In this document: in pieces, positions 17,402 through 29,407 of the stretch | Position numbering within the stretch: the first letter of the stretch is position 1 | Layout: each line of letters opens with the position of its first letter | Source of the DNA: Arenibacter sp. 6A1 | GTDB taxonomy: Bacteria > Bacteroidota > Bacteroidia > Flavobacteriales > Flavobacteriaceae | NCBI RefSeq assembly: GCF_012272855.1 | Contig: NZ_JAAXCQ010000010.1 | Span: 62,001-126,000, forward strand | Reading direction: 5' to 3' | DNA length: 64,000 nt | Made by a program: the position numbers and the translations under genes | The notes under the pieces: model-generated | What the model was told of the DNA's origin: nothing | The model's database searches: none | The model's input: the letters and a program-made list of their open reading frames with translations, nothing else

Positions 17402-20400
17402 GTGCTCCTTCTTATTTGTGTTTTGGTCACCATGGTGCTTTCTATGCCTTTCGTGCAGACCTCCTTTGCCCGATATGCCGCCAATGAGATCAATTCAGAA
17501 TTTGGCACTAACATCCATATAGACAAGTTAAAAGTGTCCCTGATTACATGGGATACCTCTTTGAAAGGAGTTTTTGTTGAAGACTATAAGAAAGATACTT
17601 TATTTTATATAGATCACCTGAGTACTTCTATCCTAAATGTTCCAAATCTGGTCAAAGGAAAATTGCAATTAGGAGATATAGCAATTGAACGCCTTAACTT
17701 TAAATTAAAGACCTATAAGGATGAGAAGAATTCTAATTTAGAGGTTTTTATTGATAAACTAGATGATAAGAAACCCCGAAAACCGGGTACGCCACCATTT
17801 TTTTTCTCTTCTGCCGACGTAGAGATATCTGATAGTAAATTTCAGCTTCTTGATGAAAATAAAGAGAATACTGAAATGTTGAATTTTAGAGATTTAAATA
17901 TTTCGGCCACGGATTTCCAAATCTTAGGACCCGATGTTGTATCGAATATTCGCGGTATGTCTTTTATAAGCGAGAGAGGGGTCGAGGTGAAAAAAATGGT
18001 CACTAAATTTAAATATACCAAACAACAAATGCGCTTTGATGCTTTAAGCATCGATACTCCAGAATCACATTTGTCGGGGAGTTTAGTGTTCGATTATGAA
18101 CGAAAGGACTTTGTCGATTTTATTAATAAAGTAAACATAACTGCGAAGTTTGTTGAATCTACAGTTGCATTGGACGAGGTGAACCTTCTTTATGACCAAT
18201 TTGGTAGCGGTAAAAAAGTGTTGTTTTCTTCCCGGATAAATGGTGTCCTAAACGACCTGAATACCTATGACCTCTTCCTTAACATGGAGGATACTGGTAT
18301 TCGTGGCGACTTTAATTTTAAGAATTTATTTAATAAAGAAGGTGGTTTTGCTCTAACGGCAGAAATGAAGAACGTAACTTCAAATTATTACGAGCTAAGG
18401 GCTTTGATGCCTAATGTTTTAGGAGAGGTTTTGCCCTCCTCAATTCAAAAATTAGGGCAGTTTACAGTTAGGGGAGATGCTGTTATTACAGAGTCTTCTA
18501 TAATATCAAAGGCTAATATCAATACCCTTATTGGTAGTAGTTATGTAGATTTGGAACTAACCGATATCAATGATATCGACAACGCCTCTTACAAAGGTTT
18601 TGTCTCCTTAATAGATTTTGATTTGGGAGATTTGTTGGAGACCAAAAAAGTAGGATTAACAACCCTCGATTTTAATGTAGAAGGTAAGGGCTTTATAAAA
18701 GAAAATTTAAATACAGAAGTCATTGGGGAAGTGTATTCACTTGGGTTTAATGGCTATAAATACAAGAAACTTAAGGTTTCGGGAGTCTTAAAGGAACAGT
18801 TGTTTGATGGTACTTTGCTGAGCAATGACGAAAATGCAAAGTTTAGTTTTAAAGGGCTGGCAGATTTTGGGGAAGGAAGAAGTAATTTAAATTTTATTGC
18901 TTCGGTAGATTATGCCAATTTAAAAAATCTAAAGATCATTGACGATAGTATTTCGGTGTTTAAGGGAGATGTCAATATGGACATTAGCGGAAATACTTTG
19001 GATAATCTGGTTGGGGATATCAAATTTTCAAAAACCAATTATCAGAATAAAAACGACACCTATTACTTCGAAGATTTTAAAATTTCATCAACTTTTGAGA
19101 ATGATAGCACTCGAGTTATTACCATCAATTCGCCAGACATTATTACAGGTTACCTGAAAGGATTTTTTAAAGTAAAAGAATTGGGGAGATTGATGCAAAA
19201 TTCCATAGGGAGTATCTATACCAATTATCGACCGTTTAAAATTTCTAAACAACAAAGACTGTCTTTTAATTTTAAGATTTATAATAAGATAGTCGATGTG
19301 TTTTTTCCCGAGGTGAAATTTGATCCAAACACATTTATAAAAGGGAATATAATTGCGGATGAAGGCGATTTTAAGCTGAACTTTAAGTCGCCTAGTATTA
19401 TAGCGTTTAATAATGAGTTAGATAGCATAGATATTAAGATTGACAATAAGAACCCTTTGTTTAATACCTATGTTTCTGTGGGGAATTTGGAAACTCCGTA
19501 TTATGACGTAAACAACTTTAGCCTTATCAATACCACCTTAAAGGATACCCTATTTTTTAGAACGGAATTTCATGGGGGAAGTGGTTTTCATGATAGTTAT
19601 AATATTAATTTTTATCACACTTTCAATAAAGGGAACAAATCGGTTATAGGATTAAAAACTTCCGATATTAGTTTTAAAGGAAATACTTGGATTCTGAACA
19701 AAGAAGGAGATAACAAAAACAAGGTTATCTTAAACAAAACCTTGGATTCTATAACGATAGAAGAAATCGTTATGAACAACGGGGACCATGAGCAAATTAG
19801 GCTTAAAGGGCAATTGGCAGATTCTACCTTTAAGGATATTGAATTGCGTTTTAATCAAGTTTCTTTAGCAAAGATTACTCCAGCTATTGATAGTTTAAAG
19901 CTTCATGGAGAGGTCAATGGGACCTTAAATGTGTTGCAAAGGGATAATGTGTATTTGCCGTCTTCGAATCTTAATATTAAAAAATTTGGCATTAATAATA
20001 TACCCTTGGGAGATTTGTCCCTTGGTATTGTCGGGAATAGGGATTTGACAAATTTTGTGGTCAATTCAGCCTTGATTGATAGGGGGATCGAAAAGCTTAG
20101 TGTGGTGGGTAATATCTTAAATCAGAAAGATATGCCACAGGCAAACCTTATTGCTAATTTTCAAGATTTTAATCTAGAGCCATTTAGTCCGCTTGGGGAA
20201 GGGGTAATTACCAATATACGTGGATTGCTATCGGGAAGTGCTCAGTTGAAAGGAGATATCAATAATCCGGACATGAAGGGAAATCTCGCTCTTAACGACG
20301 CGGGGATAGCGGTTCCATATTTACAAGTTGATTATAGTTTTGGGCCCTATTCAAGAGTAAAATTATCAGGGCAGACTTTTAACTTTCAACAAATTCAGCT

Positions 20401-21733
20401 CACCGATATAGCAATGAATACAAAGGCTGTTTTAGATGGAACGATTACTCATAATCTTTTTAAAGACTGGGTATTAGATTTAAATGTAGACACCAGAAGC
20501 AATCGTTTCCTAATTTTAAATACTCCCTTCGAAGAAGAGGTTTTGTATTATGGGATGGGGTATTTAAGGGGTAAAGGACGAATATTTGGTCCTACAAATG
20601 CTTTGACAATTAATGTAGATGGGGAAACCGCGAGAGGAACTTCATTAAAAATTCCGATAAGCGATGTCGCTAGTATAGGGGATTTTTCCTTTATCAACTT
20701 TGTAAGTAATAAGGGCGAAATACCCGATGATGAAAAACGCAAGCTTAAGGAATATGAAGGGCTAGAATTAGCATTTAACCTGGATGTTACCCCGGAGGCC
20801 GAGGTAGAGATTGTCGTAGACCCAAAGACAGGTAGTTCTTTAAAAGGTACTGGGGTGGGAATTTTGTTTATAGAGATCAATACCAAGGGCAAATTTAATA
20901 TGTATGGCGATTTTGTTGTGGTGACAGGCGAATTTCATTATAAGTTTGGAGGGGTTATAGATAAAACTTTCAAGGTTAAACCAGATGGAAGGATTACTTG
21001 GGAGCGCGATCCTTTGGCTGCTCGTTTAGATATGGAAGCTGTTTATTCTTTAAATGCCAATCCTGCGCCGCTTTTAGATAATCCTGGCTATACCAGGCGG
21101 ATACCTACAGATGTAGTAGTTCGCTTGACCGGGGAGCTAGAAAGTCCTATCATCGATTGGAGAATCGATTTTCCGGGTACCAATTCTATTGTAAAATCAG
21201 AGTTGGAATATCGCCTACAGGATCCTACTATTGCAGAAAGAAATGCCTTGTTCTTGTTGGCTCAAGGTTCTTTTGTCAATGAAGGTACCGGAATCAATCA
21301 ACAGGCCGTTACGGGAAACTTATTGCAATCGGCCTCCGGACTGCTTAATTCAGTGTTGTCTGGAGAAAATGATAAGTTGAATTTAGGATTGTCATATGAA
21401 CAAGGAATTCTAGACCGAAATACCGATATACAGACCGAAAATAGGATTGGAGTAACCTTGTCTACTCAAATAAGCGATAGAGTGTTGCTAAATGGTAGGG
21501 TAGGAGTACCTGTTGGTGGGGTGTCGGAAACAGTAGTAGCTGGCGATGTAGAAGTACAAATTCTATTAAATGAAGAAGGAACGTTAAGCGCTAAGATCTT
21601 TAATAGAGAAAATGAAATTCAACAATTCCTGGCCGACCGACAAGGATATACCCAAGGAATCGGGCTTTCTTATCAAGTAGATTTTGATAGTTTTAAGGCT
21701 TTGTTGTTAAAAATATTGGGGAGAAAAGAATAA
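17402..21733 (+). CDS. tamB: TamB-like translocation/assembly module protein (DUF490)
   Basis: A very large envelope protein (about 1,443 residues) of the TamB/AsmA-like group, thought to span the periplasm as a beta-groove between inner and outer membrane and to help outer-membrane protein or lipid transfer. An N-terminal hydrophobic anchor (LLLICVLVTMVLSMPFV) is followed by long beta-rich repeats and the C-terminal DUF490 domain (about residues 1050-1440; GDFVVVTGEFHYKFGG, LEYRLQDPTIAERNALFLL). The start is unusual. The only standard in-frame start is the GTG at 17402, yet the frame is open back to a TAA at 17354-17356, and the intervening codons read IKKLRKIVVRVLL, the basic N-terminus expected for this family, beginning with an ATC codon at 17363. 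Confidence 0.9.
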   Translation: MLLLICVLVTMVLSMPFVQTSFARYAANEINSEFGTNIHIDKLKVSLITWDTSLKGVFVEDYKKDTLFYIDHLSTSILNVPNLVKGKLQLGDIAIERLNFKLKTYKDEKNSNLEVFIDKLDDKKPRKPGTPPFFFSSADVEISDSKFQLLDENKENTEMLNFRDLNISATDFQILGPDVVSNIRGMSFISERGVEVKKMVTKFKYTKQQMRFDALSIDTPESHLSGSLVFDYERKDFVDFINKVNITAKFVESTVALDEVNLLYDQFGSGKKVLFSSRINGVLNDLNTYDLFLNMEDTGIRGDFNFKNLFNKEGGFALTAEMKNVTSNYYELRALMPNVLGEVLPSSIQKLGQFTVRGDAVITESSIISKANINTLIGSSYVDLELTDINDIDNASYKGFVSLIDFDLGDLLETKKVGLTTLDFNVEGKGFIKENLNTEVIGEVYSLGFNGYKYKKLKVSGVLKEQLFDGTLLSNDENAKFSFKGLADFGEGRSNLNFIASVDYANLKNLKIIDDSISVFKGDVNMDISGNTLDNLVGDIKFSKTNYQNKNDTYYFEDFKISSTFENDSTRVITINSPDIITGYLKGFFKVKELGRLMQNSIGSIYTNYRPFKISKQQRLSFNFKIYNKIVDVFFPEVKFDPNTFIKGNIIADEGDFKLNFKSPSIIAFNNELDSIDIKIDNKNPLFNTYVSVGNLETPYYDVNNFSLINTTLKDTLFFRTEFHGGSGFHDSYNINFYHTFNKGNKSVIGLKTSDISFKGNTWILNKEGDNKNKVILNKTLDSITIEEIVMNNGDHEQIRLKGQLADSTFKDIELRFNQVSLAKITPAIDSLKLHGEVNGTLNVLQRDNVYLPSSNLNIKKFGINNIPLGDLSLGIVGNRDLTNFVVNSALIDRGIEKLSVVGNILNQKDMPQANLIANFQDFNLEPFSPLGEGVITNIRGLLSGSAQLKGDINNPDMKGNLALNDAGIAVPYLQVDYSFGPYSRVKLSGQTFNFQQIQLTDIAMNTKAVLDGTITHNLFKDWVLDLNVDTRSNRFLILNTPFEEEVLYYGMGYLRGKGRIFGPTNALTINVDGETARGTSLKIPISDVASIGDFSFINFVSNKGEIPDDEKRKLKEYEGLELAFNLDVTPEAEVEIVVDPKTGSSLKGTGVGILFIEINTKGKFNMYGDFVVVTGEFHYKFGGVIDKTFKVKPDGRITWERDPLAARLDMEAVYSLNANPAPLLDNPGYTRRIPTDVVVRLTGELESPIIDWRIDFPGTNSIVKSELEYRLQDPTIAERNALFLLAQGSFVNEGTGINQQAVTGNLLQSASGLLNSVLSGENDKLNLGLSYEQGILDRNTDIQTENRIGVTLSTQISDRVLLNGRVGVPVGGVSETVVAGDVEVQILLNEEGTLSAKIFNRENEIQQFLADRQGYTQGIGLSYQVDFDSFKALLLKILGRKE

Positions 21734-21902
21734 GCTGCGTTATATTGTTAAAGCTATAAAAGTAGGAGTGCTTGTGATTTATTTTTGTTATATTCTGACT
21801 AAGAATCTAACAATTTGGAGTAAATAATTTATCTAAAACGTTATAGTGGCTCCCCGGGCTCAAATTAAATCCAAAGTCAATCATTAATTAAAATAAGTTT
21901 GC

Positions 21903-21910
21903 TAGTTTTG
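21903..21910 (+). promoter_or_regulatory. candidate -7 box for pfkA-gapA
   Basis: TAGTTTTG matches TAnnTTTG and ends 17 bases before the pfkA ATG. I found no good TTG at the expected -33 distance, so support is limited. Confidence 0.35.
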
Positions 21911-21927
21911 TTTTTTTAAAAATTTTC

Positions 21928-23939
<2,012 letters not shown>

Positions 23940-23962
23940 GATAATGCTTCTAATATAAAGTT

Positions 23963-24008
23963 TCCTGAAGGTGAACAATATCTTTGTTTGTTTTCAGGAT
24001 TCTTTTTT
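23963..24008 (+). terminator. probable terminator after gapA
   Basis: TCCTGAA (23963-23969) pairs with TTCAGGA (23993-23999); inside, AACAA (23974-23978) pairs with TTGTT (23984-23988), with a symmetrical 4x4 internal loop between the two helices. A T-rich run follows at 24000-24008. The loop contains TATCTTTG, a perfect -7 consensus, which could instead be a promoter for the kinase gene at 24023; the two readings are not exclusive. Confidence 0.6.
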
Positions 24009-24022
24009 AATACACATACGTT

Positions 24023-24877
24023 ATGATATTGATTGTTGATAGTGGTGCTACAAAATCTGATTGGATAGCCTTGGATGAAAAGGGAAACCAATTGTTTTTT
24101 ACCCAAACATTAGGGTTGAGTCCAGAAGTGTTAACCCGTCCTGTTATAGAAGATAGATTGGCTAATAATTTTGAACTTTCCCAAAATCGAGAAATTGTTA
24201 CCCATTTGTTTTTTTATGGCGCTGGTTGTGGAACTGATCGAATGAGAGTGTTTTTGACCAGTATCTTTAATGAGTTTTTTCCCAATGCTAAAGCTGAGGT
24301 AAAAGAAGATACCTACGCGGCTATTTATGCTACGACTAAAATAGGAGATCAAAGTATTGTTTGTATCCTAGGAACTGGTTCTAATTGTAGTTATTACGAT
24401 GGGAATGAGGTGCATCAGAAAGTAGCTTCCTTGGGGTATATTCCTATGGATGATGGTAGTGGAAACTTTTTTGGTAGAAAATTAATAAGAGATTATTATT
24501 TCAATAAAATTCCAAAAGACCTAAGTTTGAAATTCGAACAAGAATACAACTTAGAGGCCGATGTTATAAAAGAGAACTTATATAAGCAGCCTAATCCCAA
24601 TACCTATTTGGCGACCTTTGCTAGGTTTATTGTAGAAAATAAAGAACATCCTTATTGTAAAGGTGTCATTCATAAAGGTTTTCAGCAGTTTGTAAACAAC
24701 TACATTATGCAATTCGATCTTGCTACCAAGGTGCCTGTAAGTTTCGTAGGAAGTATAGCGTACTACCTTCGAGAAGAATTAGCCACCGTGATAGAAAGAA
24801 ACGATTTGATATTAGGAGTAATTCGTCAAAGGCCTATAGATGGCTTGGTTGAATTTCATAGGAGTGCTATTGTATAG
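24023..24877 (+). CDS. N-acetylglucosamine kinase-like protein (BadF/BadG/BcrA/BcrD ATPase family)
   Basis: A 284-residue sugar-kinase-like ATPase of the ASKHA fold. The phosphate-1 motif ILIVDSGATKSDWIAL opens the protein, a phosphate-2 type block VCILGTGSNCSYYDG is at about residues 113-127, and DDGSGNFFGRKLIRDYY follows. Bacteroidota homologues are annotated as N-acetylglucosamine kinase, which fits a cell-wall sugar recycling role alongside the GH3 protein at 33182, but other amino sugars are possible. It overlaps the convergent ridA gene by 11 bases: the two stop codons lie inside each other's reading frame. Confidence 0.85.
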   Translation: MILIVDSGATKSDWIALDEKGNQLFFTQTLGLSPEVLTRPVIEDRLANNFELSQNREIVTHLFFYGAGCGTDRMRVFLTSIFNEFFPNAKAEVKEDTYAAIYATTKIGDQSIVCILGTGSNCSYYDGNEVHQKVASLGYIPMDDGSGNFFGRKLIRDYYFNKIPKDLSLKFEQEYNLEADVIKENLYKQPNPNTYLATFARFIVENKEHPYCKGVIHKGFQQFVNNYIMQFDLATKVPVSFVGSIAYYLREELATVIERNDLILGVIRQRPIDGLVEFHRSAIV

Positions 24878-25247
24878 CAATCATTGAAATTTCTACATTG
24901 ACAAATTTAGGAAGGTTGGCCACTTCCACGGTTTCTCTGGCCGGTGCCGTTTCAGCATCAAAATAGGCGCCATATACATCGTTTATCTGAGAAAATTGAT
25001 GCATATCTTTTACAAAAATAGACGACTTAACAACATTTTCAAAAGTCATTCCTGCTTCGGTAAGAATGGCTTTTAAGTTTTTCATACATTGCTCCGTTTC
25101 AGTTTTAATATCTCCAGAGATCAATTCGCCCGTTTTTGGGTCTAGTGCAATTTGGCCCGATATATATAAGGTGCTGCCGGCTAATATAGCCTGATTGTAA
25201 GGTCCGATAGGTGCAGGAGCGTTTACAGTAGTAATTATCTTTTTCAT
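24867..25247 (-). CDS. ridA: RidA family 2-iminobutanoate/2-iminopropanoate deaminase
   Basis: A 126-residue member of the YjgF/YER057c/UK114 family, trimeric enzymes that hydrolyse reactive imine intermediates of PLP-dependent amino acid metabolism. Typical blocks: APAPIGPYNQAILAGSTLYI, GQIALDPKTGELISGDIKTE and AYFDAETAPARETVEVANLP, the last containing the conserved Arg that binds the substrate carboxylate. It follows lptD by 41 bases on the minus strand and overlaps the convergent kinase gene by 11 bases. Confidence 0.95.
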   Translation of the reverse strand: MKKIITTVNAPAPIGPYNQAILAGSTLYISGQIALDPKTGELISGDIKTETEQCMKNLKAILTEAGMTFENVVKSSIFVKDMHQFSQINDVYGAYFDAETAPARETVEVANLPKFVNVEISMIAIQ

Positions 25248-25288
25248 CTTGTTCAGGGTTTAAAAATACTTGATTAACTTCTATGTAA

Positions 25289-28045
25289 TTATCTTCTTCT
25301 AGTGGGTTGGCTTCTGTTTTCCCACTTAAGATCTTTTAAGATAGAACTCTTTATTCCAATAAAGAAATACCAGCGCTGGTACGTACCGAATGGAGTCCAG
25401 TTAAAGTTCATTCTAAAACTTTTTAGGTCTCTTTCGAATCGGAGTTGCGTAAGGGTGAAGCCTTGGTTTTTAAAATCGTAACCAGAAGAGCCTCCTACTT
25501 TCCATCTAGGAGAAAGTTGTATATTCCCTGAAAACATTAGGGCGTGGCTACCAATGGCATCCTGACGATTTGAGTTGGTGTAGTTAACCGCATAGGATAA
25601 TCGAAGGTCCCATGGTAATTTTGTGCCGAAAAAGGGATTTTCAACATCTTCACTATCCATAGCATCCCGATCCGAAGGACGGTTTTCATTAAAATCGTTC
25701 GCGCGACCAAAAAGATCATCATCTCTACCACCACTGGAAGCAACATAATCATATTCGTCTTTATCTTCTTCTTCCTGTTCTTTTTTGCCAAAAGACTTAC
25801 TGCTTAATGAGTAGCTTATATTGGCCCTGGCCGATGTTAGTCTAAAAAGACTTCCGCCGTTATCTATATTAAAAGTATTTATTCTGGTTCCTTTATTGTC
25901 TATGGCGTAGGGGTCTAAGCTTGCGCCAAAGTTAATCGCCATTTTATTGTTAAGGATGTTTGTTCCTCCATTGACGTTTAAAGGGCTTAGCTTTAAAGAG
26001 TCGGCTTCAAAATTATAACCAGCGGATAAATTTAAATTACTCAATAATGATATCTTTTTGGGCTCGGTGGCTGTAGAGTCTTTGGAGCGTACCTTGGCTT
26101 CTAATTGATTCCCTAAGGAGAAACTCATGGAGTTAGACTTGTTTAGTCCAGGAGCGCCGTTTAATGTGCCTTCAAATCTGCTGTATAGTTCTTCTTCATT
26201 GTTAGCGCCGATATAGCTATCGTAAAATTGCTCAAAAGAAGGGGCATAACCATAGCTTAAGGATGGTCGCATGACATGGCGTATGGCCTGAATTTTTTTG
26301 TCCTCTCCAAAGTTAAAGGTCCCATATAAGGTTGTCCCTATACTGGTGCTAAAATTGTATTTATTATATCGGTCAAAACCATTTATGGTGTCAGTTATAA
26401 CCTCTCTCCTGCTGTCTGGGTCGTATCCTCTGCGGTATGTTTCAATGGCCCAAACATCCTCATAAGAACCACCTACACTAACGCTAAAGTGTTTGGCTAC
26501 CTTAAAGTTGGTGCTCAGGGGAATGGTGTGTCTTGCTCCAAATTTAGAGTCTTTAAACATTCGACTGGTTAAAAAGTCGTCTTCTGTGGTCGAGATGCTG
26601 TTACGAGCATTTAGATTGTATTGGAAATTAATATTTTCAAATAGACCTTTTTTAATTCCTTCTTTAGGGGCAAATGGAAAAATACGCTCCATGCTTCCTT
26701 GAAAAGTCGGAAGGGTAACATCGACATTGCCAGTATTGGTGTTTTGGTTGTGCGTGGCCGTTAAACTAACATTTACGGAAGGATATTCCGGAAAAGTCTT
26801 AGAGTATGAGATAGAAGAAGACAAGTTGTTGACTTGGGTGTTTGGTAAATTCTGTTGTAATAAAGAATTTCTATAATACGAACTACTACCTAAGTTTACA
26901 GAGGCTTGAAATCTGGAATTCGGATTGTTTTTAGGGTCTTGGGAATGTGATATTTGAATGTTGTAAATTGTATTTCTACTATAATCGCTAAATCCTTTTT
27001 GGCTGTTAACTAAGTTTTCGTACCTAAAATTCACGTTCCCTCGGTACTTATATCGTTTGGTGTAAATAGACTGGGTTCTAAGGCCATAACTACCGTTGGT
27101 ATATAGATCCCCGGTCAAGGTCAAATCTGCATAGTCGTTTATAGGGATGTAATATCCTCCGTTTTGAAGAAAGTAACCACGGTTAGGATCGCTTCCAAAA
27201 GTAGGCATCATTAAGCCTGCTGTTCTTCCAACAGTAAGTGGGAAATAAGCAAAAGGAAGGGCTATTGGTGTAGGTACATCGGCAATATATAGGTTGCTAA
27301 AGCCTGCGATAACCTTCTTTTTGGGAACGAATTTCGCTTTTTTAATACGTATATAGTAGTCTGGGTTGACGGTATCTTTAGAAGTGGTTAATTTTCCTTC
27401 ACTTAAAAAATAAACAGAATCGTTTTCTTTTTTGGTGATCTGGGCATACACCTTCATTGCATCGCTACCTAACTGACCTAATCCAGCTTGTTGTTCAGTT
27501 CTAGAATTCCATATAATAGCCTTCTGTGTGTCAAAATTGAATCGTATAGAATCGGGGATTACAATATTGTTTCCTTGTTTAAAGTAGGGAAGCTGGGAGT
27601 AATTTCCCAGGGAGTCTTTTATTCGGCCGGCGTACACCTCATTTTTTACGTAATCCATAATAATTACGCCAGCTTTTAGTTCAGTGTCTTGGTAATATAA
27701 TTCGGCTTCGTTGTAAAGATATATTTTCTGATTTTTTTTACTCATCTTTACATAGTCCTTGGCCTTGTATTTGATGTTGTCTAATAGTAATGGCTTTTTC
27801 GCATTAACGGAATCTAATTGAGTAGAATCTCTTAAAACGGAATCTTGTGCTATAGGCGGCGGAAAGAGTGGCGCTACAATTGTGTCTCTAACGGCAGTTA
27901 TGGGTAATTGCTTAATTTGGTCCTCTTGTGCTGAAGACGATAGGGCTCCAAATAATAGGAGGAATAGGAAAAGTATATGTTGGTTATTTGATTGCAAAGC
28001 TATATGTCCTATTTTTGTAGCGATTGGGCTGTATTTTGGGTTCAA
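25289..28045 (-). CDS. lptD: LPS-assembly protein LptD (Bacteroidota type)
   Basis: A 918-residue outer-membrane protein that inserts lipopolysaccharide into the outer leaflet. The signal peptide core is HILFLFLLLFGALSSSAQ. An OstA-like beta-jellyroll follows (about residues 90-260, including YYQDTELKAGVIIMDYVKNE), then a long beta-barrel domain with LPFAYFPLTVGRTAGLMMP and a C-terminal region ending in FRMNFNWTPFGTYQRWYFF. The ATG at 28045 gives a 41-residue leader, longer than usual; a TTG at 27994 (LQSNNQHILF) gives a compact signal peptide and may be the true start. It diverges from amiC, with 82 bases between the coding regions, and ridA follows it. Confidence 0.9.
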   Translation of the reverse strand: MNPKYSPIATKIGHIALQSNNQHILFLFLLLFGALSSSAQEDQIKQLPITAVRDTIVAPLFPPPIAQDSVLRDSTQLDSVNAKKPLLLDNIKYKAKDYVKMSKKNQKIYLYNEAELYYQDTELKAGVIIMDYVKNEVYAGRIKDSLGNYSQLPYFKQGNNIVIPDSIRFNFDTQKAIIWNSRTEQQAGLGQLGSDAMKVYAQITKKENDSVYFLSEGKLTTSKDTVNPDYYIRIKKAKFVPKKKVIAGFSNLYIADVPTPIALPFAYFPLTVGRTAGLMMPTFGSDPNRGYFLQNGGYYIPINDYADLTLTGDLYTNGSYGLRTQSIYTKRYKYRGNVNFRYENLVNSQKGFSDYSRNTIYNIQISHSQDPKNNPNSRFQASVNLGSSSYYRNSLLQQNLPNTQVNNLSSSISYSKTFPEYPSVNVSLTATHNQNTNTGNVDVTLPTFQGSMERIFPFAPKEGIKKGLFENINFQYNLNARNSISTTEDDFLTSRMFKDSKFGARHTIPLSTNFKVAKHFSVSVGGSYEDVWAIETYRRGYDPDSRREVITDTINGFDRYNKYNFSTSIGTTLYGTFNFGEDKKIQAIRHVMRPSLSYGYAPSFEQFYDSYIGANNEEELYSRFEGTLNGAPGLNKSNSMSFSLGNQLEAKVRSKDSTATEPKKISLLSNLNLSAGYNFEADSLKLSPLNVNGGTNILNNKMAINFGASLDPYAIDNKGTRINTFNIDNGGSLFRLTSARANISYSLSSKSFGKKEQEEEDKDEYDYVASSGGRDDDLFGRANDFNENRPSDRDAMDSEDVENPFFGTKLPWDLRLSYAVNYTNSNRQDAIGSHALMFSGNIQLSPRWKVGGSSGYDFKNQGFTLTQLRFERDLKSFRMNFNWTPFGTYQRWYFFIGIKSSILKDLKWENRSQPTRRR

Positions 28046-28127
28046 ACTTACATATATTTTTTGTTCCGTCTGTAGCCGATTACAATAAATTTAATTATAA
28101 AAAAAACATCTAATCATAACTTATTAT

Positions 28128-29351
28128 ATGCGTCTAAAACGATTTTATCTTATCCCTTTAGTGATTTTAGTCTTTTTGCAAAGCTCGTTTGGCAAAAATA
28201 ATACAAATGTCGATAATGACGAGAAATTTGTTGTTGTATTGGATGCCGGCCATGGAGGGCACGATCCTGGGAATATGGGGAACGGTTACCTAGAAAAAAA
28301 TATTGCCCTTAAAATAGTTTTGAAAGTCGGAGCCTTGTTGGAAAGGAATCCGAACATAAAAGTTATTTATACTCGGAAGGATGATACTTTTGTGGATTTA
28401 TACCGGCGAGGAGAAATAGCCAATAAAGCCAATGCGGATCTGTTTGTTTCTGTACATTGCGATTCCCATAACTCCGATGCCCATGGAGCTGGTACTTTTG
28501 TATTAGGATTGCACGCCAATAAGCAAAACTTTGACATAGCCAAGAAAGAGAACTCCGTGATATACTTAGAAGATAACTATGAAAGTAGATACGCGGCCTA
28601 TAATATTAATTCTCCAGAGTCTGTTATAGGACTAACTATTATGCAAGAGGAGTTTTTAGATCAAAGTATAAGATTGGCCAAATTAATGCAGGATAATTTC
28701 GCTGGAAGACTAAAAAGAAACGATAGAAAAGTGAAACAAGCAGGGTTTATTGTATTGCACCAAACGTTTATGCCTAGTGTATTGGTGGAAACAGGTTTTT
28801 TGACCAATAAGAACGAAGGTGCGTACTTGAATTCTAGTAGGGGGCATAATGAAATGGCGAGTGCTATTGCCGATGCTATTTTAAGTTATAAAGGAGAAGT
28901 CGTTGTAAATAGTGATATTGCTCAAAATATACCCGAGACTCCAGATTCTAAGAATTCAGCAGAGGAAAAGAATATGGATCTAGCTTTAAATTCCTCAGAC
29001 GAGCAAAAGTATGCCATACCTAATAATACCGGTGCCCGTGAAAAAGTAGCCGAGAAGACCATAGGAAAACGTTCTGCTAATAAAACTAACATAGTGTTTA
29101 AAGTGCAGATTTTGGCCAGTTCTAAGAATTTATCCTTGAAATCAGAAAATTTTAAAGGATTAAACTCACTGTCCAAGGAATCTTATAAAAATCTTTATCG
29201 ATATATGTATGGGAATACAGGTTCCCATTCTCAAGCTAAGGAGCTGAAGTCGAATGCTGATGCTAAGGGGTATACGTCATCATATATTGTGGCTTATAAG
29301 GACGGGAAGCGGATCTCCGAAGCAGAGGCCCTTAAATACGTTTCGGAATAA
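28128..29351 (+). CDS. amiC: N-acetylmuramoyl-L-alanine amidase (Amidase_3) with C-terminal SPOR-like domain
   Basis: A 407-residue periplasmic zinc amidase that cleaves the bond between N-acetylmuramate and L-alanine in peptidoglycan, typically during daughter-cell separation. After a signal peptide (about residues 1-22) the catalytic domain shows VVLDAGHGGHDPGNMG (first zinc His), an acidic ligand in GYLEKNIALKI, SVHCDSHNSDAHGAGTF (third zinc ligand) and the catalytic Glu in VLVETGFLTNKNE. A low-complexity linker leads to a C-terminal SPOR-like domain (VFKVQILASSKNLSLKS to the end) that should bind denuded septal glycan. It is the first gene of a plus-strand run that continues through the MCE gene. 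Confidence 0.92.
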   Translation: MRLKRFYLIPLVILVFLQSSFGKNNTNVDNDEKFVVVLDAGHGGHDPGNMGNGYLEKNIALKIVLKVGALLERNPNIKVIYTRKDDTFVDLYRRGEIANKANADLFVSVHCDSHNSDAHGAGTFVLGLHANKQNFDIAKKENSVIYLEDNYESRYAAYNINSPESVIGLTIMQEEFLDQSIRLAKLMQDNFAGRLKRNDRKVKQAGFIVLHQTFMPSVLVETGFLTNKNEGAYLNSSRGHNEMASAIADAILSYKGEVVVNSDIAQNIPETPDSKNSAEEKNMDLALNSSDEQKYAIPNNTGAREKVAEKTIGKRSANKTNIVFKVQILASSKNLSLKSENFKGLNSLSKESYKNLYRYMYGNTGSHSQAKELKSNADAKGYTSSYIVAYKDGKRISEAEALKYVSE

Positions 29352-29407
29352 TAGCAGGTCTTCTAAAAATTATTTCTAATTTTGTTAGTAATTGAAAAAT
29401 AAATCTT

